Under the pieces are notes generated by a model. It had not been told where the DNA came from and made no database searches. It saw nothing but the letters and a program-made list of their open reading frames with translations. A stretch of DNA of 6,129 nucleotides from JAUNKE01 sp041853585. Its GTDB lineage: Bacteria > Bacillota > Clostridia > Peptostreptococcales > Filifactoraceae. The first letter of the stretch is position 1. Every line of letters starts with the position of its first letter. The stretch lies in the NCBI GenBank assembly GCA_041853585.1, contig JBGZSM010000100.1, positions 1 through 6,129 of the forward strand. The letters are read 5' to 3'. A program made the translations under genes and the position numbers. This document shows, piece by piece, positions 1-4,293 of this stretch.

Positions 1-3000
1 ACCACATGATTTGGGATTGGATTTACCAACCGGAGAGGTAACTGTACCGGCGAACGGAGAAGCAACCGTTCAATTGATGTTGGATTCTTCTTCCAAGACA
101 GCGGAGCTGAAAGCCAAAATGCCGAACGGATACTTTGTAGACGGATTCGTACTGTTGGAAGGCGATGAAGAAGATCTTTCCATTCCATTTGTTACTTTCG
201 TTGGAAAAGAAAAAGGATTGGAAGGCGTGGATTATGTGGAAGCTCCAATCTATGATTTAATCAAAGCGGGCAGATATCCGTTCTACTACAAACCGGATGT
301 AAATTCACACTGGAAACCGCAACGAAACCTTGATTATACTCATCTTTTTGTTCAATTAGGTGCAGAAAGTGAAATTTTGGGAGCGGTTCATGGATTTGAT
401 TTTGGAGACCCTAAGTTTGAAGACAAATTGGTTATTTCGCCAAATGGAGACAACATGGCGGATGATATCAATATGCTTTATGTAATGCTTCGAAACGGTT
501 CGACTCAGGTGGATGTATATCCTTTGGATCAAGATGGAAATCGAGTGGAGTCGGGCGTAGAAAATATGCAGCGTAAGATTGATAAAATCAAGAATTACGG
601 TACTGCTAACCCGAATCAGCTTAACTCAAACTTTGCGGGAACTTGGCCGAAAGAAGCGGGCAAAAGACCGAAAGACGGAAACTATGTTGCCGTTATTCAA
701 AGCTGGGGAACGAAGGGTGAATCTCAAAAAGCAAAAGATATCGAGATTCCATTTGTTGTCGATACGGTAAAACCGAGTGCAAAGAATGGACGATATTTTG
801 AAATAACTCGATTGCTAAAATTTGAGCCTACCGACAATGTTGGTGTAAAGCGTGTTGAGGTAAGCTACGGTAAGGATGCGGATAAGAAAATCATTCGTTA
901 TGACCGTATAACCAAAGGATATAAGATTCCGGACGGCGTTGCGCTTAAAGATGTGAATGTAGTGATTTGGGATTTAGGTTACAATAAATCTGAATTTAAC
1001 GGAGAAACTGCTAAAGACATCGACAATATCGGTAGTGTTACGGTAAATCTGGATTGGCAGTCCAAACCGGATGCATATAAACCGAAATATGTAATCAAGA
1101 GCCAAGATCCGACAGACACAAGAGTTTATGATGAGAACTTCTTGCCGTTTGGAAAATATGTACTTGAATTCAAGCGACCATTTGATCACAAGAACTACAC
1201 ATTCTTCGACGAAGAAAACTTCGATCCGACGGATAATATGTATCGTTACAAATTTGAAGTTACAAAAGAAAAACCGCAAGCGGTCGTTACTATTCGTCTT
1301 GCAAGAATTTATCGTGTAGAAGTGGATGTAAGAGGATACAAAGTACCTGGTCAAAATCTGGATAACTACAAGAAAATCTATCAGAATGTGGAATCTGTTA
1401 AAGTCGTTTCAAGCGACGACTATACAGAAACGGATTTGAAATTTGAATTCGATTCTCTACTGGGAGAATTCATTGGCTATAACAAAGAATTCCTTCATGG
1501 GGATTATGAGGTAATAGTCAATCTAAAAGAAGGCTCACCGAACTACAAGATGCGTCTGTATCAAAAAGTAGTGTTCCTAGGAGAAGAATTCAATTTGGAA
1601 TTGGGAGAATATGATTTCAGATTCCCTATCAAAATCAATCATTCTTCACTCCTATCTAAATCAGGTAATATTAAGTACAGCATCGAGCTATTTGAGTCCG
1701 ATGTAGATAAAAAAGAGTTGACCGAGTTGGTTCACAAAGCAGACTGGGTTGAATCGACCGATGGATTTAAAAATGCAACCGAGGAGCAGAAAAAAGCATA
1801 CCAGGATGCAATTTCAGCGGGAATTCGAGTTCTTTGGAACAGAAATGCAACTCAAGCGGATGTAGATAAGGCTGTTCAGGCAATCAAAGATGCTGAAAAA
1901 CCATTCGGCTTGATTGCACCGCCGGCTCCGGTTGACAAACGAGCATTGGCGAAAGCGATTCAAAAAGCGAAAGATGCAAAGAAAACCGATCGTTACAATG
2001 CAGCATCTCAGGATTTGAAAGATGCGTTGGAGCAAGCATTGAAGAATGCGGAAGCTCTTATGAAGAAGAAGGATGCTACTGAGCAGGAAGTAAAAGATGC
2101 AATTCAAGCTATTGAAAATGCAATTCGTGCAATTGGTATTGTTGATTTCACAAAGCTGGATAGAAAAGTAGAAGAAGCTGAAAAAGCAAAAGAAGGATAT
2201 CAGTATAAAGTAGCTGATCCGGAATTGCAGAAAGCATTGGATGAAGCAATTGCGGCAGCAAAAGAACTGAAAACACAAGACACTACTACAATCGAGCAGG
2301 TTGAAGAAGCAATCAAGCGAATTGACAATGCATTGGAAGCTATTCGTGTAGCAGTACCGCTTCCGGATGTAGACAAACTTGAAAAAATCGTTAAAGAAGC
2401 AGAAGAATTCAAAGAAGACTATCAGTATAAAAATGCGGATAGAAACAAAAAGAACCGATTTGATATTGCTCTTAGAAACGGACAAAACCTTCTTGAGAAG
2501 TTTAAAAAAGGTGAAAAGGTAACAGCTAATCAAGTTACTGCGGCAATCAATCGAATCAATTCTGCGATGAACTTAATTAAAAAAGGTATCGAATCGCAAC
2601 CGAACTTGGATACAAGCAAGTTGGAAGAAGCATTGAAGAATGCAAAAGCGGTTCAAAAGAATCCTCAATACAATCGAGCGAATCCAAAACAAAAATTGGC
2701 GTTGGAAGAAGCGATTAAAGAGGGTGAAAACCTGATTACAAAGATTAAGGAAAAAGGAAAAACAAATCAAAAAGAGATTGATAAAGTAACAAAATTGATT
2801 GTGAATGCAATTGAAGCAATCGGTATCGTTGACACAGCAAATCTTGAAAAGGCTATCAATGATGCGAAGGCTGTAAAAGCAACACCAAGATTCAAAATGG
2901 CACAGCAAGAAGCAAAAGACTTAATCGACAAGGTAATTGCGGATGCGGAAGCACTTCTTCAAAAAGAGGATGTAACACCGGAAGAAGTTGAGCATGCGAC

Positions 3001-3529
3001 CAAGGAGATAAGAATTGCGCTTGCAGCATTTGAACTTCTACCGGAAGCTGTTCCGGCAGAAAAAGCTTATCTGAAGCGATGGGTAAATGATGCAGCTCGA
3101 GTTCGCGAAACAGAGAACTATAAAGAGTCTGAAAAAGCAAATCAAAAACGCTATGAATATGCAATTGAAAAAGGATTGCAGATTCTGGAAGACGATGCTG
3201 CAACCCAGCAAGAAGTGGATAGTCAAGTAAAAGAGATTGAATCATCATTTATCAATCTTGGATTTGACGAAAAAGACAAATTACCGGTTCCGCCAAACAC
3301 TGCTTTGCTTGAGTTGCTTGTAAAACAAGCTCCAAAAGTAAAAGAAAGTGACAGCTATGTTCATGCAAGTGAGCAGGCGTTGCGTGATGCGTATGACCAA
3401 GCGGTAAAAGCGGCAGAAGATTTGCTGGCGAAGATTGAGAACCGTGAAGATGTAGCGCAGGATGAAGTGGATTCTTCCGCAAAAGCAATTTTGACCGCAA
3501 TCATCAAACTGAATGGGGAACCAAAATAA
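1..3529 (+). CDS. C-terminal part of a secreted S8 peptidase (C5a-peptidase/lactocepin type) with eight FIVAR repeats; 5' end outside window
   Basis: The reading frame is already open at position 2, so the gene begins left of the window; the TTG at 11 is internal. Residues here are counted from that codon. Residues 1-85 match the Fn3-like domain after the catalytic domain of streptococcal C5a peptidases: a VPANGEATV strand, then MPNGYFVDGFV and LSIPFVTFVG. Residues 118-255 form a second beta domain with SPNGDNMADD and a closing PFVVDTVKP. Residues 256-330 look like a third Ig-like fold (VIWDLGYNKSE). Residues 340-560 are beta-rich and unrecognised. Residues 564-1171 are eight FIVAR repeats. 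No cysteine occurs in the 1,172 residues. The protein ends at NGEPK, with no LPXTG, hydrophobic tail, SLH or choline-binding repeats. No catalytic residues are visible, so the protease call rests on the Fn3-like region (known family architecture) and the neighbouring gene. It is probably an extracellular protease with a helical stalk that spaces it from, or binds it to, a surface. Confidence 0.85.
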   Translation, partial: PHDLGLDLPTGEVTVPANGEATVQLMLDSSSKTAELKAKMPNGYFVDGFVLLEGDEEDLSIPFVTFVGKEKGLEGVDYVEAPIYDLIKAGRYPFYYKPDVNSHWKPQRNLDYTHLFVQLGAESEILGAVHGFDFGDPKFEDKLVISPNGDNMADDINMLYVMLRNGSTQVDVYPLDQDGNRVESGVENMQRKIDKIKNYGTANPNQLNSNFAGTWPKEAGKRPKDGNYVAVIQSWGTKGESQKAKDIEIPFVVDTVKPSAKNGRYFEITRLLKFEPTDNVGVKRVEVSYGKDADKKIIRYDRITKGYKIPDGVALKDVNVVIWDLGYNKSEFNGETAKDIDNIGSVTVNLDWQSKPDAYKPKYVIKSQDPTDTRVYDENFLPFGKYVLEFKRPFDHKNYTFFDEENFDPTDNMYRYKFEVTKEKPQAVVTIRLARIYRVEVDVRGYKVPGQNLDNYKKIYQNVESVKVVSSDDYTETDLKFEFDSLLGEFIGYNKEFLHGDYEVIVNLKEGSPNYKMRLYQKVVFLGEEFNLELGEYDFRFPIKINHSSLLSKSGNIKYSIELFESDVDKKELTELVHKADWVESTDGFKNATEEQKKAYQDAISAGIRVLWNRNATQADVDKAVQAIKDAEKPFGLIAPPAPVDKRALAKAIQKAKDAKKTDRYNAASQDLKDALEQALKNAEALMKKKDATEQEVKDAIQAIENAIRAIGIVDFTKLDRKVEEAEKAKEGYQYKVADPELQKALDEAIAAAKELKTQDTTTIEQVEEAIKRIDNALEAIRVAVPLPDVDKLEKIVKEAEEFKEDYQYKNADRNKKNRFDIALRNGQNLLEKFKKGEKVTANQVTAAINRINSAMNLIKKGIESQPNLDTSKLEEALKNAKAVQKNPQYNRANPKQKLALEEAIKEGENLITKIKEKGKTNQKEIDKVTKLIVNAIEAIGIVDTANLEKAINDAKAVKATPRFKMAQQEAKDLIDKVIADAEALLQKEDVTPEEVEHATKEIRIALAAFELLPEAVPAEKAYLKRWVNDAARVRETENYKESEKANQKRYEYAIEKGLQILEDDAATQQEVDSQVKEIESSFINLGFDEKDKLPVPPNTALLELLVKQAPKVKESDSYVHASEQALRDAYDQAVKAAEDLLAKIENREDVAQDEVDSSAKAILTAIIKLNGEPK
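1700..3520 (+). repeat. Array of eight FIVAR repeats in the upstream peptidase
   Basis: Eight degenerate units of about 70-75 residues follow one another at about 1700-1915, 1931-2140, 2141-2350, 2363-2587, 2606-2827, 2828-3040, 3053-3265 and 3296-3520. Each has the FIVAR pattern: a first helix (L..A...AK), a loop with an aromatic residue and Asn or Ala (such as YQYKNAD or PQYNRAN), a second helix (L..AI..A..LL), an acidic or Thr turn (DAT..EV), and a third helix ending in an I..AI..I motif. The three-helix bundle is the known FIVAR fold, found in Gram-positive surface proteins and some polysaccharide-acting or host-binding proteins. Short proline-containing linkers (PPAPV, PLP, LPVPP) separate some units. 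Units 3 and 4 share YQYK and an exact 12-base match (2198-2209 and 2420-2431). The 2/3 and 5/6 junctions share AIGIVD. The ligand is unknown. Confidence 0.85.
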
Positions 3530-3584
3530 GCCGGAAGTTAATTAAAACAAAGTAAAGCAGCATAATCGGTTGAGAATGCTGAAC

Positions 3585-3625
3585 AAGAACACGAGATTTT
3601 CGTTTTTCGGGAATCTCGTGTTTTT
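3585..3625 (+). terminator. Strong Rho-independent terminator after the first peptidase gene
   Basis: A perfect 11-bp inverted repeat, AACACGAGATT at 3588-3598 against AATCTCGTGTT at 3612-3622, extends inward through two T-G wobbles and two C/G pairs (to 3602/3608) and outward to 3585/3625. This gives a stem of up to 18 bp with a TTTTT loop at 3603-3607. The 3' arm ends in five T residues (3621-3625). It lies 55 nt past the stop codon, so it should end the first gene's transcript and uncouple the two protease genes. Confidence 0.93.
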
Positions 3626-3647
3626 AAATTCAGAATCCATGCTGAGA

Positions 3648-3659
3648 AATGCTAGCATT
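3648..3659. repeat. 12-bp perfect palindrome
   Basis: AATGCTAGCATT reads the same on both strands. It sits 23 nt past the terminator T-tract. A nearby ATGCT at 3639-3643 can also pair with the AGCAT half at 3654-3658. It could be a dimeric regulator site or part of a 3' hairpin, but no promoter lies next to it, so the role is unknown. Confidence 0.4.
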
Positions 3660-3874
3660 ATTTGTTATAGAATTTTTGAGCAATAAAAAGATAGTAATTC
3701 TTTGGAGCAGATTCAAATGATTTATTATACGAATTCCTCATTGATTCGATAGAATTTGAAATGTACTATAAATAGGAAGGAATACATTGGTATAGAAATA
3801 TAAAATTTTATGTTAGGCTTTTTAAGATGTCTTTGAATAGAGATTGGTATTAAACTTTCCTTTAATTATTTAAC

Positions 3875-3937
3875 TCCGATAAATTTTTTCGAGCATATTT
3901 GTACGGAACTTAAAATGAAATCCGATTTTAAATTTCG
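3875..3937. repeat. Pair of related 17-mers, TCCGAT-N6-TTTCG, 46 bp apart
   Basis: Positions 3875-3891 read TCCGAT, AAATTT, TTTCG and positions 3921-3937 read TCCGAT, TTTAAA, TTTCG. The outer blocks are identical and the 6-bp centre is AAATTT in one copy and TTTAAA in the other. The spacing of 46 bp is a little over four helical turns. They lie about 125-185 bp upstream of the promoter -35 box. They may be paired binding sites for a regulator, or a coincidence in AT-rich DNA. Confidence 0.3.
3910..3931. repeat. AT-rich inverted repeat (7-bp arms)
   Basis: TTAAAAT at 3910-3916 is the reverse complement of ATTTTAA at 3925-3931, with an 8-nt centre. A competing overlapping pair, GAAAT (3917-3921) with ATTTC (3932-3936), also exists. 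Both overlap the second TCCGAT-N6-TTTCG copy. There is no following T-run, so it is not a terminator. Possible operator; weak because arms of only A and T arise easily by chance. Confidence 0.25.
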
Positions 3938-4060
3938 CTGACGATGTAATTTTAAGACAGATGAAGTCTGACTTTTATAGATAAGACTCTTGATTTCCAT
4001 CAATAACAGGAATAAAGGATTAAAATTATATAACAGAGATATATTTTGCTAAAAAAAGCT

Positions 4061-4089
4061 TTGAATTTTAAGACGATTTGGTTTATAAT
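4061..4089 (+). promoter_or_regulatory. Sigma-A-type promoter of the second peptidase gene
   Basis: TTGAAT at 4061-4066 (four of six matches to TTGACA) and a perfect TATAAT at 4084-4089 are separated by exactly 17 bp. A run of seven A residues at 4051-4057 lies directly upstream of the -35 box and could act like an UP element. It is the best promoter I can find in the gap. It would start transcription near 4096 and leave a leader of roughly 200 nt before the ATG at 4294. It was found by eye; no mapped start supports it. Confidence 0.75.
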
Positions 4090-4266
4090 GAAAATGGAAC
4101 ATTTTTTTTAATATGTTTCGAAGTAGAGGGGTCAATTTAGATAGGATATTTCAATGAGGGGCTTTTTTACATAAGCGAATTTAATTAGGGAAGAACATGC
4201 TGAAATAAAATCGTCCAATTATTTAAGAGGGAGGGGGAATTTTTCGGGGAATAGATTATCAAGATT

Positions 4267-4292
4267 GATTACCTCAATATAAGGAGGTAGTT
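4267..4292 (+). promoter_or_regulatory. Shine-Dalgarno-sequestering hairpin
   Basis: GATTACCTC at 4267-4275 can pair with GAGGTAGTT at 4284-4292 around the 8-nt loop AATATAAG. The five core pairs ACCTC/GAGGT are perfect and cover most of the AAGGAGGT ribosome-binding site. The outer four pairs are U-A, U-G, A-U and G-U. A competing small stem, ATCA (4258-4261) with TGAT (4266-4269), would disrupt the outer pairs. The moderate stability fits a thermometer-like or ligand/protein-responsive translation switch, but function is inference. Confidence 0.5.
4281..4288 (+). promoter_or_regulatory. Ribosome-binding site of the second peptidase gene
   Basis: AAGGAGGT is a near-perfect complement to the 3' end of 16S rRNA and ends 6 nt before the ATG at 4294. 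This fixes the start codon. Much of it lies within the 3' arm of the hairpin described at 4267-4292. Confidence 0.95.
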
Positions 4293-4293
4293 T

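Larger units (their letters stand above)
3626..4060. other. AT-rich intergenic stretch with no credible gene
   Basis: This is the first part of a 764-nt gap between the two coding regions. It is visibly more AT-rich than the flanking genes and dense in stop codons in the frames I checked. I found no open frame with a plausible ribosome-binding site, no tRNA-like cloverleaf and no insertion-sequence ends. The purine-rich AGGAAGG at 3774-3780 is followed only by a two-codon TTG frame and a separate eight-codon ATG frame at 3810, so it is not convincing as a translation start. The stretch holds a 12-bp palindrome, an AT-rich inverted repeat and a pair of related 17-mers, listed separately. A small RNA, a regulator-binding region or a decayed gene cannot be excluded from one sequence. 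Confidence 0.6.
4096..4293 (+). promoter_or_regulatory. Long 5' leader of the second peptidase mRNA
   Basis: If the promoter at 4061-4089 is used, about 198 nt of mRNA precede the start codon. This is long for a single secreted-protease gene and leaves room for post-transcriptional control. The leader is rich in G-runs (GAGGGG at 4126-4131 and 4156-4161, GAGGGAGGGGG at 4227-4237, CGGGG at 4245-4249) and ends in a hairpin that covers the ribosome-binding site. I recognise no known riboswitch class and see no T-box-like motif. Short ATG frames at 4088, 4113 and 4154 encode only 7, 14 and 6 codons and lack good ribosome-binding sites. Confidence 0.5.

Noticed and set aside
11..13. TTG at position 11 as the start codon of the first gene
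   Set aside because: The frame is already open at the window's left edge, and the sequence begins in the middle of a known Fn3-like domain, so this is an internal Leu codon.
1814..2533. 239-codon open frame on the minus strand inside the FIVAR array
   Set aside because: Its product is rich in Phe, Cys, Ile and Ser, the mirror of a Lys/Glu/Ala-rich helical protein on the other strand. The plus-strand reading gives clear repeated domains, so this is a shadow.
3281..3298. LPVPPN as a possible LPXTG-like sorting signal
   Set aside because: It lies between FIVAR units 7 and 8, far from the C-terminus, has no Thr-Gly and no following hydrophobic segment. It is a proline linker.
3741..3772. Second promoter with TTGATT and TATAAA
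   Set aside because: The spacer is 20 bp, too long for a normal sigma-A promoter, and no gene follows closely.
3955..3988. Small hairpins built from AGAC/GTCT and AGTCT/AGACT as a terminator or riboswitch
   Set aside because: Stems are only 4-5 bp, mutually exclusive, and not followed by a T-run.
4154..4174. Six-codon leader peptide (MRGFFT) in the 5' leader
   Set aside because: There is only a weak AGGA upstream and no linked attenuator or run of regulatory codons. Such short frames are expected by chance.
4227..4249. G-quadruplex near the ribosome-binding site
   Set aside because: Only three runs of three or more G lie close together (4229-4231, 4233-4237, 4246-4249). A canonical quadruplex needs four; only a weak two-layer form could be drawn.
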